Of a DNA stretch of 64,000 nt, positions 46,782-55,199 are shown piece by piece. The stretch lies in assembly GCF_002959895.1 (NCBI RefSeq), contig NZ_PPDD01000007.1, positions 1 through 64,000 of the forward strand, in the 5' to 3' direction. A program made the position numbers and the translations under genes. The stretch comes from Veillonella infantium (GTDB lineage: Bacteria; Bacillota; Negativicutes; Veillonellales; Veillonellaceae). Numbering within the stretch: position 1 is the stretch's first letter; each line of letters opens with the position of its first letter. The notes beneath the pieces are model-generated. The model saw only the letters and a program-made list of their open reading frames with translations, did no database searches and was not told where the DNA came from.

Positions 46782-47831
46782 TTAGTCGAAATCAGCTAAG
46801 TCTATACCAGCTTTTTTAAGCTCTTCTAAGGCAGACTCTACATCCATTTCTGGTTTCTTATAGTTAACTTCTTCATTAACACAGGTCTTTAATGGTTTCT
46901 TATGAACGCCAGCAATAATATTGTCAGCTGTCAAAATAGACATATCATAACGCGTACGATCAGTATAAGAACCAATATGTGGTACGATAAGACAGTTCTC
47001 AACATCCAATAATGGATGATCTGCTGGCAATGGCTCTGGATCAGTTACGTCAAGTGCTGCGTAATCGATTTCACCTGTTTTTAAGGCATTAATCAGAGCA
47101 TCTGTATCAACGATAGGACCACGGCCAACATTAACAAACAAAGCAGTATTCTTCATTTTTTTGAAGAATGCTTCATCACACATGTGATATGTTTCATCTG
47201 TTAGTGGAGCCATCACACAAACTACATCACTAGTAGCTAATAAGTCATCTAATTCCATATACGTAGTTTTATGAATCTTGTCATCAATACGCTGATTACG
47301 ATTATGGTATACCACAGTCATACCGAATGCACGAGCACGACGAGAAATAGATACACCAATAGCCCCCATCCCAATAATACCAAGGGTACGGCGACTCAAA
47401 TCAAAGCCTTTAATATTAGATGGTCTTTGAGCCCAACGTCCTTCTTTTACGAAATTAGCATTTTCCAGAATACGACGACTAGCAGTGGCAATCAATGTAA
47501 AAGCAAGCTCTGCTACGGTTTCATTAAGAACACCTGGCGTATTGCCATAAGGAATGCCTGCTGCCGTTAATTCATCAATTTTTACATTATCATAACCAAC
47601 AGCGGCCTGAGCAATAACCTTTAAATTAGGTGCATTTTTTACAAGATCACCATCTACATCTAAAGGGCGAACACACCACAAACCATCCGCATCAACGAGC
47701 CATTCCTTTAATGTCTCACGAGGCATTACAGTCTTTTCAGTCCATTGGCGCACATCTACGTGCTCTTTTAAATAAGCAATTGCATCTTTACGGACTAAAC
47801 CGTTTACAACAACTAGAGGTTTTTTTTCCAT
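46782..47831 (-). CDS. D-isomer-specific 2-hydroxyacid dehydrogenase
   Basis: A 349-residue NAD(P)-dependent dehydrogenase. The Rossmann motif is GIIGMGAIGVSISRRA, and the catalytic Arg (NVGRGPIVD), Glu (DVTDPEPLP) and His (VPHIGSYT) are all present. The family includes glyoxylate/hydroxypyruvate reductases, D-lactate dehydrogenases and phosphoglycerate dehydrogenases. The best guess is a glyoxylate or hydroxypyruvate reductase (GhrB-like) because there is no ACT domain, but the substrate is not certain. A C-terminal tail of about 30 residues beyond the usual end is rich in Glu and Lys. It is monocistronic. Confidence 0.85.
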   Translation of the reverse strand: MEKKPLVVVNGLVRKDAIAYLKEHVDVRQWTEKTVMPRETLKEWLVDADGLWCVRPLDVDGDLVKNAPNLKVIAQAAVGYDNVKIDELTAAGIPYGNTPGVLNETVAELAFTLIATASRRILENANFVKEGRWAQRPSNIKGFDLSRRTLGIIGMGAIGVSISRRARAFGMTVVYHNRNQRIDDKIHKTTYMELDDLLATSDVVCVMAPLTDETYHMCDEAFFKKMKNTALFVNVGRGPIVDTDALINALKTGEIDYAALDVTDPEPLPADHPLLDVENCLIVPHIGSYTDRTRYDMSILTADNIIAGVHKKPLKTCVNEEVNYKKPEMDVESALEELKKAGIDLADFD

Positions 47832-47949
47832 TGTATAAGTCCTCCAAAAACGTCTTATAATACACGCACAAGAATTTCGCGTTAAAGTTAATATTATATA
47901 TTCTATTATATACTTATATTTTATACTAGAAAGCTGGCGTAATACAACA

Positions 47950-47981
47950 AAAAGGAGTAAGGCCTAAGCCTTACTCCTTTT
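47950..47981 (-). terminator. Intrinsic terminator after mscL
   Basis: A perfect 14-bp stem AAAAGGAGTAAGGC / GCCTTACTCCTTTT has a four-base loop and a five-T run on the minus strand, 20 bases after the mscL stop. Confidence 0.93.
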
Positions 47982-48000
47982 ATGTAGCTTTAAATTTGAA

Positions 48001-48468
48001 TTATTTCAAATCTGCTGTACAGTTAGGACATTTAACTGCATCAATGTGAATTTCTGTTTTACAGAATGGACATTCTTTAGTTGTAGGTGCTTCAGCAGCT
48101 TCTTCTTCTTTCGCGTTTTTCATCATTTTAGCTAATGCGCGAACCATCAAGAACACAACGAACGCCAAGATTAAGAATTGAATCAAATCAGTAATGAATG
48201 TACCGTATGGCAATACAGAACCAACTGCACGAGCTGTATTAATATCAGCACCAGCCATGAATGCATCTTTAGATGCAGCATTTAATGGCAAGTACAAGTT
48301 ACTGAAATCAATACCGCCTGTGAACAAGCTGATAATAGGCATGAACAAGTTGCTTACAACGGAGTTAACCAACGCTGTGAAAGCAGCCCCAATAATCATA
48401 CCAATAGCTAGGTCCATCATGTTACCTTTGAATGCAAAAGCTTTAAAATCGTTCAAAAATTGTTTCAT
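48001..48468 (-). CDS. mscL: Large-conductance mechanosensitive channel with C-terminal zinc ribbon
   Basis: A 155-residue pentameric tension-gated channel that releases solutes on osmotic downshock. The family N-terminus FKAFAFKGNMMDLAIGMIIG leads into TM1, a periplasmic loop follows, then TM2 (about 92-112). The C-terminus carries a zinc ribbon with Cys133, Cys136, Cys147 and Cys150 (CPFC ... CPNC) in place of the plain helical bundle of E. coli MscL. Such tails occur in some Firmicutes. The tail might sense metal or redox, or just stabilise the bundle. It is monocistronic. Confidence 0.94.
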   Translation of the reverse strand: MKQFLNDFKAFAFKGNMMDLAIGMIIGAAFTALVNSVVSNLFMPIISLFTGGIDFSNLYLPLNAASKDAFMAGADINTARAVGSVLPYGTFITDLIQFLILAFVVFLMVRALAKMMKNAKEEEAAEAPTTKECPFCKTEIHIDAVKCPNCTADLK

Positions 48469-48762
48469 TTCTCACTACTCCTAGATACACTTAATTGAGA
48501 ATGCGTTAATAACTGTACTAATCATAAAGGAAAGATGAAGAGATGTCAATATTTTTCGATGTAGTTTTTCGAATTTATTTAATATAGTTTTTCATAGATC
48601 TATCTAAAATTGTAATAAATTAGTATTCATGCGTACTTTTCGCACCATATCATTATATAGTTCTTCGAAATCCTACTTAGAATACGTAAAAAATAGAGTC
48701 TAATCCTACATCGGTTAAACTCTATTAATTAGAAAAAATAATTTATAGTCCTATATATACTA
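48469..48762. other. Intergenic region between mscL and the EamA transporter
   Basis: This part of the 409-base gap contains the mscL promoter area and a terminator (48687-48726). The remainder is AT-rich with no gene visible. The following stretch to 48891 has a coding-like frame, listed separately. Confidence 0.5.
48687..48726 (-). terminator. Intrinsic terminator upstream of mscL
   Basis: Arms AATAGAGTCTAA (48692-48703) and TTAAACTCTATT (48715-48726), 12 bp with one mismatch, are followed by six T on the minus strand. It ends transcription coming from the EamA transporter gene and the remnant frame after it. Confidence 0.8.
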
Positions 48763-48891
48763 TTATATGTTTACACCTAAGGAAAACGCTTTAACCCGTT
48801 CTACAACAGCAATAAATTCGGGCCGTATCATATCCGGTTCTAAGAATTGAATAATACGGCGACCTACGATTCGACAATTATTTAATTTTAT
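48763..48891 (-). pseudogene. Possible C-terminal gene remnant after the EamA transporter
   Basis: In the frame that follows the EamA stop there is an open stretch of about 42 codons with protein-like composition, including CRIVGRRIIQFLEP, MIRPEFIAVVERV and KAFSLGVNI, ending in TAA TAG. It has no plausible start codon with a ribosome site except a late ATG, so it may be the tail of a lost gene or of a longer frameshifted protein. I do not recognise the family. Confidence 0.3.
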
Positions 48892-49765
48892 CCTCTATAA
48901 CCTTTCCTTCTTGTAATGGTCCACTTTGTTCTTTAAGGCGCGCCAACATAACAGAAGATAGGAACATCGCTACACCAGCGCCTATAGTTTCAACAGATAA
49001 GCTTTCACCAAAGAACAAGAAGCCGTAGAAGGAATTGATGAATACACCAACATATTGTAAGAATTGTGCCACTACAGCATTTGTGGTAACAAAGGCACCA
49101 GTCAAGAAGAACTGAGCCACCACACTAATACCACCAATCGCCAAGATGATAAGCCAATCTGTGCCTTGAGGCATAACGAGTTTATCAGTTGTAACAAGCC
49201 CTGCAATCATACCTGTAATCATAAAATACGCCATAATTTCGAAATTGCTATGCTTACCTCGCTTAGATATAAGGCGAATCGTTGTATACGCAGCCGCAGA
49301 TAAAGCAGCCCCTAAAATAGCTACTAAGGCAAACCAAGTGAAGCCGGTAAAGCTAAATGGATTTACCATAACCATTACAGCTACGAAGATCAAAAGAAGC
49401 CACTTCCCAGCCCCTTTAGGTACCCGTTCCTTAAGAAATAAGGCGCTAAATATCAATACAAATATACCTGATGTTTGAAATAAAATCGTTGCATCAGATA
49501 ACTTTAAATGCACCAATGCAATAAAGTTACAAACCATGCCAAAGCCGCCGTATAAACCGCGCATTAGGAGATGTCCTCTATCCTCTTTAGAGAATCGGAT
49601 ACCTTGGGTATACATAACGATAAGAACCGCTACAGTACCAAATAAGCCACGGAAAAAGGCAATTTCCCCAGAAGGAATATTAGAGCCTAGCATCTTTACA
49701 AATAAATTCATCGTACTCAACAAAAGAGCCGATAACAATGCGTACATAAGGCCTTTTTTAGCCAT
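48878..49765 (-). CDS. DMT-superfamily (EamA) transporter
   Basis: A 295-residue inner-membrane protein with ten predicted transmembrane segments formed by two EamA repeats (about 5-140 and 150-280). Substrates of EamA proteins range from amino acids to nucleotide sugars, and none can be assigned here. The first repeat has MLGSNIPSGEIAFFRG, a common EamA N-terminal pattern. It is monocistronic with GGGAGG before the ATG. Confidence 0.85.
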   Translation of the reverse strand: MAKKGLMYALLSALLLSTMNLFVKMLGSNIPSGEIAFFRGLFGTVAVLIVMYTQGIRFSKEDRGHLLMRGLYGGFGMVCNFIALVHLKLSDATILFQTSGIFVLIFSALFLKERVPKGAGKWLLLIFVAVMVMVNPFSFTGFTWFALVAILGAALSAAAYTTIRLISKRGKHSNFEIMAYFMITGMIAGLVTTDKLVMPQGTDWLIILAIGGISVVAQFFLTGAFVTTNAVVAQFLQYVGVFINSFYGFLFFGESLSVETIGAGVAMFLSSVMLARLKEQSGPLQEGKVIEDKIK

Positions 49766-49881
49766 ACTACCTCCCTATACACTTCTACCATAATGTAACT
49801 ACATAGTTACTGTCCTGTAGTATCTATATGAGCAATCCGATATACAGGAGATACAGAGTTCACAAAACCAAAATAAAATAT

Positions 49882-49909
49882 ATGCCGCCCTTCTAACGAA
49901 AGGCGGCAT
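49882..49909 (-). terminator. Intrinsic terminator after thrC
   Basis: The stem ATGCCGCC / GGCGGCAT, with inner TTC/GAA pairing and a small loop, ends five bases before the thrC stop codon on the downstream side and is followed by a T-rich tract on the minus strand. Confidence 0.75.
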
Positions 49910-49913
49910 CGTA

Positions 49914-51413
49914 TTATTTAGAGAACGTATTTACAAAATCAAGAATTTCTTGTTTCATATTCTCTTTATCGATTGCTTTTGTGAAACGCAATGGTTTAGA
50001 TTTCAAAGCTTCCAATTGTTTAGGGAATGCAACACCCGTTACAGCAGAAATATTATCTAAGCTTTCATACGGTGTGTCACCCACTTTGATATCTAAAGCC
50101 TCACAAATGGCTGTAGGGAATTTAAATGGATGTGCAGTAGATGCAATAATTGTATGGCGTGCACCATCTTCAGGATGTTTTTCTAATTCCTTCATGTATG
50201 CACCCATAGCTACCGCCGTATGAGGGTCCATTACATAACCATAGGAATTGTATACTTGTTCAATGATGGCTTTTGTTTCTTCATCATCAACGTAAGCACC
50301 TGCGAAATTAGCTTTAACGCGACTGAACTCTTCTTCATTTACAGTCAATTTACCTGTTGCTTTAAGATCTTTCATCCAACCAGCTGTACGTTCACTATCC
50401 TCACCAGAGATATAGTACAAGAAACGTTCAAAGTTGGAGGATTCAAGAATATCCATAGATGGAGAAATCGTTGTATAGAATGGACGATTCATATCGTATG
50501 TGCCAGTTTCAAAGAACTCAGTGAGCACATTGTTTTGGTTGGATGCACAAATCAATTTACCAATAGGAATACCCATTTTTTTAGCATAGTAAGCAGCCAA
50601 GATATTACCAAAGTTACCTGTTGGTACTACTACGTTGAAAGCTTCGTCTTCATGAATAGCACCTTGTGCTACGAGCTCAGCATAGGCATTTACATAGTAC
50701 ACCACTTGAGGTGCTAAGCGACCGATATTAATGGAGTTCGCACTAGAGAACATTACACCTTTTTCAGCAACCTCTTCTGCTGTAGCCTTATCAACGAATA
50801 AGCGTTTCAAGAATTGTTGAGCATCGTCAAAGTTACCATGAATAGCCGTTACGTTAACGTTCTCCCCTTCTTGTTTTTGCATTTGTTCTGCTTGCATAGG
50901 GCTTACGCCATCTGTTGGGTAGAATACTTGGATATGTGTACCAGGCACATCTTTAAAGCCTTCAAGAGCTGCTTTACCAGTATCACCAGATGTAGCCGTT
51001 AAGATAAGAACCTCTTTTTTCTCACCTTCTGCTTCTTTTGCCGCCACCAATAGATATGGGAATAAGGACAATGCCATATCTTTGAAAGCTTGTGTACGGC
51101 CGTGAAATAATTCCAATACAGAAACCTTTTCTAATAAGGAATGCAATGGTGCAATATCACGAGTACTGAAATTAGCATCAGAGTATGCAAAGTTGATCAT
51201 TTCATTTAAGTGAGCTTCGGAGAAGCATGGGAACAACTTAGCTAATACAACAGCTGCTACCTCTTGATAGTTTTTATCTTTCACATCATTGTAAGTTAAG
51301 CAGTTTGTAGGGAATAGAGATGGTACATATAGACCACCATCCTCTGCTAATCCGTGCAACAATGCATATGTTTCATTTACCGCAACGGTACCGCGGGTGC
51401 TAGTATAATTCAT
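49914..51413 (-). CDS. thrC: Threonine synthase
   Basis: A 499-residue PLP-dependent enzyme (fold type II, ThrC class 1) that converts O-phosphohomoserine to threonine. The PLP-lysine motif is FHGRTQAFKDMAL in the first quarter, and the phosphate-binding loop is LTATSGDTGKAAL. The N-terminal RGTVAVNE and PTGNFGNILAAYY are also typical. The length suits the long E. coli/yeast type. I start at the ATG at 51413 (MNYTSTRG) with GAGG six bases upstream; an ATG at 51425 is also in frame. Confidence 0.95.
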   Translation of the reverse strand: MNYTSTRGTVAVNETYALLHGLAEDGGLYVPSLFPTNCLTYNDVKDKNYQEVAAVVLAKLFPCFSEAHLNEMINFAYSDANFSTRDIAPLHSLLEKVSVLELFHGRTQAFKDMALSLFPYLLVAAKEAEGEKKEVLILTATSGDTGKAALEGFKDVPGTHIQVFYPTDGVSPMQAEQMQKQEGENVNVTAIHGNFDDAQQFLKRLFVDKATAEEVAEKGVMFSSANSINIGRLAPQVVYYVNAYAELVAQGAIHEDEAFNVVVPTGNFGNILAAYYAKKMGIPIGKLICASNQNNVLTEFFETGTYDMNRPFYTTISPSMDILESSNFERFLYYISGEDSERTAGWMKDLKATGKLTVNEEEFSRVKANFAGAYVDDEETKAIIEQVYNSYGYVMDPHTAVAMGAYMKELEKHPEDGARHTIIASTAHPFKFPTAICEALDIKVGDTPYESLDNISAVTGVAFPKQLEALKSKPLRFTKAIDKENMKQEILDFVNTFSK

Positions 51414-51471
51414 GGAATACCTCATTCATAACTACAATGGATTTTACGAGTTTAATAGATTTATTATAGCA

Positions 51472-51498
51472 TAAAAGCGCCCCTAAAAGGAGCGCTTC
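51472..51498 (-). terminator. Intrinsic terminator after the DyP peroxidase gene
   Basis: A stem of 8-9 bp (AGCGCCCC / GGAGCGCT with one mismatch) with a TAAAA loop is followed by TTTTA on the minus strand, about 100 bases after the peroxidase stop and before thrC. Confidence 0.65.
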
Positions 51499-51594
51499 TA
51501 TAGAATTTATATGGTATTTTCACTCAAATTATATGCTGCTAACAAAACTGAGCATCACAAACCATATAAATCATGCATAAACTAGCTATGCGGA

Positions 51595-52536
51595 TTATAA
51601 TTCGCCTTCTGCAATAGCATCCAATGTATCAAGGGATGGAATGAAGAAGAGCATACCTGTAATAGGTTTGGAATAATCAAGCAATTTATCGTTTTGCGTA
51701 AACATATTAGTAAGCATTGTTTTAGTTACATCCCAGTATCGAGCATAACCGATAAAGTATGTACCGCGTACACCTTGGCCAGGTTGAGCAAACGGTACAT
51801 TCATACGCACGATTTTATGTTCTTTATCATCGCGATTATCTTGAGCCACTACATTATGAGCTGCTGGATCTTTTTCATCATCTTCTAACTCAATATCGCT
51901 GAATTTACGACGGCCAATGAACTTTTCTTGCATTTCTGTAGGAAGAGCACGCCACGCATCAAGATCGTGTTCATATTTTTGAGCAAATGCATAAGAACCA
52001 TTAGTGAATTCAGGATCTTCATCACCAATAACGCCCCACTCTACAGCTTCTTGACCAACAGGGTTTTCAGTACCATCTACGAAATCAATGATGGCGCGAC
52101 CTTGTTCATAATGGAAGCCATGAGTTTCATCTACTACAGATGTAATAGGACGTAAGAACTCCATAATTTGATCCACTACAGTATATGTTACGGACTCATC
52201 ATTGGAACGTACATGTAAGAATAAATCAGCTGCTACAGCTGGTACGTCTTGTTTATCACCTTTAATACCTTGGAAGTCTTCTAACTCTTTTGGTACAGGT
52301 GCATTAGGGAATAAATAATCCCATGCTTTACGGCTGAAACCAAAAGCAATGCCCAAACCTTCACCATTTGCACGAATGCTAACAGAACGTTTAATGGCTT
52401 GAATGCGGTCCGCCATATCTTGAATCACTTCTAGCTCTGCATCACGATCTTTACGATTTAATAATAATGTTGTAAAGTTTACACTTTGTCCAGCATCTTT
52501 ATACACATCTTGTGTTCTAGAAACATCTACTGCCAT
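51595..52536 (-). CDS. Dye-decolorizing-type (DyP) heme peroxidase
   Basis: A 313-residue peroxidase of the DyP family (YfeX/class P or B type, no Tat signal). The distal motif GxxDG is present as FVDGTENP with the catalytic Asp. The proximal histidine is expected in EHKIVRMN, and the distal Arg in GTYFIGYARY. Family members act on H2O2, and some (YfeX) have been linked to heme handling. In an anaerobe a peroxide-detoxifying role is plausible. It is monocistronic, with GGAGG before the ATG. No encapsulin gene is nearby, nor a clear encapsulin-targeting tail. Confidence 0.9.
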   Translation of the reverse strand: MAVDVSRTQDVYKDAGQSVNFTTLLLNRKDRDAELEVIQDMADRIQAIKRSVSIRANGEGLGIAFGFSRKAWDYLFPNAPVPKELEDFQGIKGDKQDVPAVAADLFLHVRSNDESVTYTVVDQIMEFLRPITSVVDETHGFHYEQGRAIIDFVDGTENPVGQEAVEWGVIGDEDPEFTNGSYAFAQKYEHDLDAWRALPTEMQEKFIGRRKFSDIELEDDEKDPAAHNVVAQDNRDDKEHKIVRMNVPFAQPGQGVRGTYFIGYARYWDVTKTMLTNMFTQNDKLLDYSKPITGMLFFIPSLDTLDAIAEGEL

Positions 52537-52762
52537 TCGTTACCTCCTAATGAGAAAAATTATTATATAGCAATCATAAGCTATTAAACACGTATTGTCT
52601 ATAAGATATAAAACATTCCATATCCAATAAACTCATCTCAGCTATTACAAACCTTTCAGAAAAGGAGAAAACTAAAAGCTTAAAATATCAATTGGTCATA
52701 TATTCTTTTGGTATTTGTTCTATAGGCTTATTATTTACCTATATTTCTACATATTTTTTAAT

Positions 52763-52784
52763 AAAATGATGTCAAAATGATGTC
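52763..52784. repeat. Tandem 11-bp direct repeat
   Basis: Two adjacent perfect copies of AAAATGATGTC (52763-52773, 52774-52784) lie 16 bases beyond the stop codon of the small HTH gene, in an otherwise AT-rich gap of 264 bases that holds no other visible feature. Confidence 0.7.
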
Positions 52785-52800
52785 ATATATAATATATACA

Positions 52801-53004
52801 TTAGATAGAACAATCCTTTTCTTCACCATATAACCGTTCCATACCTTGACGAGTTACAAGCCAATTCTTGCCCGATTTTCTAGCTTCATCATCGGTAAAT
52901 TGTTTATTTGCATATCTCTTTAAGCAGCATTGCTTAATAGAATCAGCTGGTACATTCCATCTTTCGCCAGCCTCTTGTGTAGTCATTACATCATCTAATT
53001 TCAT
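52801..53004 (-). CDS. Small helix-turn-helix DNA-binding protein
   Basis: A 67-residue protein whose N-terminal half (MTTQEAGERWNVPADSIKQ) is a MerR/excisionase-like winged helix-turn-helix, followed by DDEARKSGKNWLVTRQGMERLYG, here given only by its limits DDEARKSGKNW and QGMERLYG. The latter resembles helix-turn-helix proteins found near mobile elements or toxin-type loci. Codons 1-4 start after GGAG seven bases upstream. It lies 90 bases from the 3' end of tRNA-Lys but no integrase is present, so it could be a remnant of an integrated element or a stand-alone regulator. Confidence 0.75.
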   Translation of the reverse strand: MKLDDVMTTQEAGERWNVPADSIKQCCLKRYANKQFTDDEARKSGKNWLVTRQGMERLYGEEKDCSI

Positions 53005-53065
53005 TTCAGTACTCCTAATATTACTAATAGATTATATACAGATAATATAAAGGCAATAATAAGAA

Positions 53066-53088
53066 AAACCCGCACTACTGTGCGGGTT
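53066..53088 (-). terminator. Intrinsic terminator of the tRNA-Lys transcript
   Basis: A 9-bp stem AACCCGCAC / GTGCGGGTT with an AGTA-type loop is followed by TTTTTC on the minus strand, six bases beyond the tRNA 3' end. Confidence 0.9.
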
Positions 53089-53093
53089 TATTT

Positions 53094-53169
53094 TGGTGGA
53101 CCACCAGGGGTTCGAACCCTGGACACCCTGATTAAGAGTCAGGTGCTCTGCCAGCTGAGCTAGTGGTCC
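53094..53169 (-). tRNA. tRNA-Lys (CTT)
   Basis: A full cloverleaf of 73 bases plus an encoded CCA: acceptor GGACCAC/GTGGTCC, D-arm GCTC...GAGC, anticodon stem CCTGA/TCAGG with loop CTCTTAA (anticodon CTT), T-arm CAGGG TTCGAAC CCCTG and discriminator A. Without CCA the gene is 53097-53169. It is transcribed alone with its own terminator. Confidence 0.97.
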
Positions 53170-53243
53170 ATGACACGACTAATTATATGCCTATTTTATA
53201 GGAATGTAAAGAATATTTATTACATTCCTATAAAACATATGCA

Positions 53244-53546
53244 TCAATATTGTCCTAGCCAATCCTTCATCGTATTACAAGCCTCCGTAGGGAGAATATC
53301 ACTAGTCCCTACGCAGTCAACACCACTATATAGTTGAAGAACACTATGCGTACGACTTACCTCTTTAATAATAATGTTTGTCACATCAGCCTTTGGCACA
53401 TTAAATTGCAATCCATAACGGCCCTTGTAGGTAATTACAGAGGATTTAGTATCATATTCGATATGGACTTGAAGCATCTTGCCACCAGGCCAGCATTCTT
53501 CAATATGTTCCTTTGATCTTGGTTTTAGAAAATCCAAAAACCCCAT
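53244..53546 (-). CDS. Conserved hypothetical protein, co-transcribed with moaA
   Basis: A 100-residue soluble protein beginning MGFLDFLKPRSKEH, with mostly beta-strand-like segments (VHIEYDTKSSVITYKGRY). No motif, signal peptide or membrane segment is seen. I start at the ATG at 53546, five bases from GGAGG, one base after the moaA stop codon. The short distance implies an operon with moaA, but nothing links it to molybdopterin chemistry. It has no recognised family. Confidence 0.7.
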   Translation of the reverse strand: MGFLDFLKPRSKEHIEECWPGGKMLQVHIEYDTKSSVITYKGRYGLQFNVPKADVTNIIIKEVSRTHSVLQLYSGVDCVGTSDILPTEACNTMKDWLGQY

Positions 53547-53547
53547 A

Positions 53548-54513
53548 CTATCCTCCAATGCGCCACATTGGACGTTCAGGTTGTTCCATCCCTATTCCAT
53601 CATGACGTTCTTGTTTACGTTGCAACGCACGTTCAATATGCATAGCTAAACCCTCTTCTGTCACACCATTACGGACAAGCGACACTAGATCAGCCTCGTC
53701 ATCACGCAACAAGCATAAACGCATTTGCCCATCTGATGTAAGACGAACGCGATTACATGTATCGCAGTAGCTATGAGACATAGAAAAGATAAAGCCTATA
53801 GCCTTTCCACTTGGTAACGCTAAGTACGTAGCAGGGCCAAAGCCATAAACGGAATGTACTTCTGTAAGCGGACCTCCACTAACACGTTCTAATTGAGCCT
53901 TCCATTCATCAAAGGTTGGACCATGGAATGCATCGCCTTGGAATGGCATGTATTCAATAAAGCGCCATACAACAGGCCACTTTTCTACATATTGTAATAA
54001 AGATTTAACTTCATCATCAGACCAATGTCGAGACAAAACCGTATTGATTTTTACAGACTTAAAGTTAGCATTAATAGCACTGCGAATCCCCTCAAGAACG
54101 GACTCAAGTTGCCCCTCTTTACCTACACAAGTAGCAAAGGCTTCACTTTCAAGGGAATCCAAGCTAATATTCACACGATTTAAGCCTAGTTTTTTCAACC
54201 GTTGAGCACGAGATGATAATAGACTACCATTAGTAGTCATGGAAATATCTTCAAACCAACCCGTTGCTTTGATACGTTCTAACAGCTCTTCAATATGAGG
54301 ATATAGCAATGGCTCGCCACCAGTTAAACGTACCGCTTTCACTCCGATACGATGGAAAGCATCTAAAATAGTCATCCATTCATCAACTGATAATAATTGT
54401 GTTTGACTTTGAGGTGTAATTTCAGCAGGTCGACAATAGGGACAACAAAAATTACACGCATCTGTCAGCGACAGACGTACATATTCAATTGTACGGCCCC
54501 ATGCGTCTTTCAT
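53548..54513 (-). CDS. moaA: GTP 3',8-cyclase MoaA (molybdenum cofactor biosynthesis)
   Basis: A 321-residue radical SAM enzyme that starts molybdopterin synthesis by converting GTP to the 3',8-cyclo-7,8-dihydro compound. The N-terminal radical-SAM cluster is CxxxCxxC (Cys20, Cys24, Cys27 in CNFCCPYC). The C-terminal auxiliary [4Fe-4S] site is formed by YCDTCNRVRL and RLCLL. The GTP-binding regions RLTGGEPLL and TTNGSLL are kept. It ends with the expected C-terminal Gly-Gly (RIGG). It is followed by the hypothetical 53244 gene and preceded by the MOSC gene. Molybdenum cofactor is needed by the xanthine dehydrogenase of the purine cluster. Confidence 0.95.
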   Translation of the reverse strand: MKDAWGRTIEYVRLSLTDACNFCCPYCRPAEITPQSQTQLLSVDEWMTILDAFHRIGVKAVRLTGGEPLLYPHIEELLERIKATGWFEDISMTTNGSLLSSRAQRLKKLGLNRVNISLDSLESEAFATCVGKEGQLESVLEGIRSAINANFKSVKINTVLSRHWSDDEVKSLLQYVEKWPVVWRFIEYMPFQGDAFHGPTFDEWKAQLERVSGGPLTEVHSVYGFGPATYLALPSGKAIGFIFSMSHSYCDTCNRVRLTSDGQMRLCLLRDDEADLVSLVRNGVTEEGLAMHIERALQRKQERHDGIGMEQPERPMWRIGG

Positions 54514-54539
54514 AACACACCTCGTTTACCAATACAGAA

Positions 54540-54980
54540 TTATTTAATAATAGATACGTCATCACCTACGTGAATTGTACCATTTTTAAGAACCTTACCG
54601 AAAATGCCTTGTGTAGGCATGATACAAGATCCTACTTGTTTCATGATTTCACAGCCATGATGACATTCCTTACCAATTTGAGTAATTTCAAGAATTACAT
54701 CGTTACCAATTTGTAATTGTGTGCCTACAGCCAATTCGTAAAGCACCATACCTTCAACGGTGATATTTTCTGCAAAATCACCAGGTTTTACATCCGCTCC
54801 TTGGGCACGCATATGATCAATGCTTGCAATGCCAAGCAAACTGATTTGGCGGTGCCAATTGCCTGCGTGAGCATCACCTTCCATACCATGATCTACGATA
54901 AGATTAGCGGACTCAATATTATGTTTCTTCTGCCCTTTTTTCTCACTAATGGAGATAGCAATAATTTTTCCTTCTGCCAT
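54540..54980 (-). CDS. MOSC-domain protein
   Basis: A 146-residue MOSC domain (molybdenum cofactor sulfurase C-terminal-like). Typical segments are DHGMEGDAHAG at residues 29-39, WHRQISLL and GDFAENITVEG, and the conserved Cys is in IGKECHHGCEI. Small MOSC proteins are associated with molybdenum cofactor handling or sulfur transfer. The position directly upstream of moaA, with a gap of 26 bases, supports such a role. The start has AAGG upstream. The catalytic activity of small MOSC proteins is not settled. Confidence 0.88.
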   Translation of the reverse strand: MAEGKIIAISISEKKGQKKHNIESANLIVDHGMEGDAHAGNWHRQISLLGIASIDHMRAQGADVKPGDFAENITVEGMVLYELAVGTQLQIGNDVILEITQIGKECHHGCEIMKQVGSCIMPTQGIFGKVLKNGTIHVGDDVSIIK

Positions 54981-55055
54981 GTAACCTTTCCCTTCTTATG
55001 GGAACATACCATATATACATAACTTATATAAACATTTAATTGCAAAATATACTTG

Positions 55056-55070
55056 TGATTCTCATTTTGG
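55056..55070. promoter_or_regulatory. Fur-like half site upstream of the MOSC-moaA operon
   Basis: Read on the minus strand the sequence contains ATGAGAATCA, the core of the classical Fur consensus. It lies about 80 bases upstream of the MOSC start. The second half of the dyad is poorly kept, so this is weak. Confidence 0.3.
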
Positions 55071-55152
55071 TAAAAGCATCACAAAATACTTTCACAATTA
55101 TCTATATATTATAACATAGTATTCTTACAATTTCCCTGTGAATTTAATCACG

Positions 55153-55192
55153 AAAAAAAGAACTCTGCCCTAAGGAACAGAGTTCTTTTTTA
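55153..55192 (-). terminator. Intrinsic terminator after the second purine permease
   Basis: A stem with arms AAAAGAACTCTG / CAGAGTTCTTTT and a ten-base loop is followed on both strands by A/T runs, about eight bases beyond the permease stop. It is strong and probably bidirectional. Confidence 0.9.
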
Positions 55193-55199
55193 GTAATTT

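Noticed and set aside
52537-53243. Integrated mobile element at tRNA-Lys
   Set aside because: No integrase, transposase or second copy of the tRNA 3' end is found in the window.
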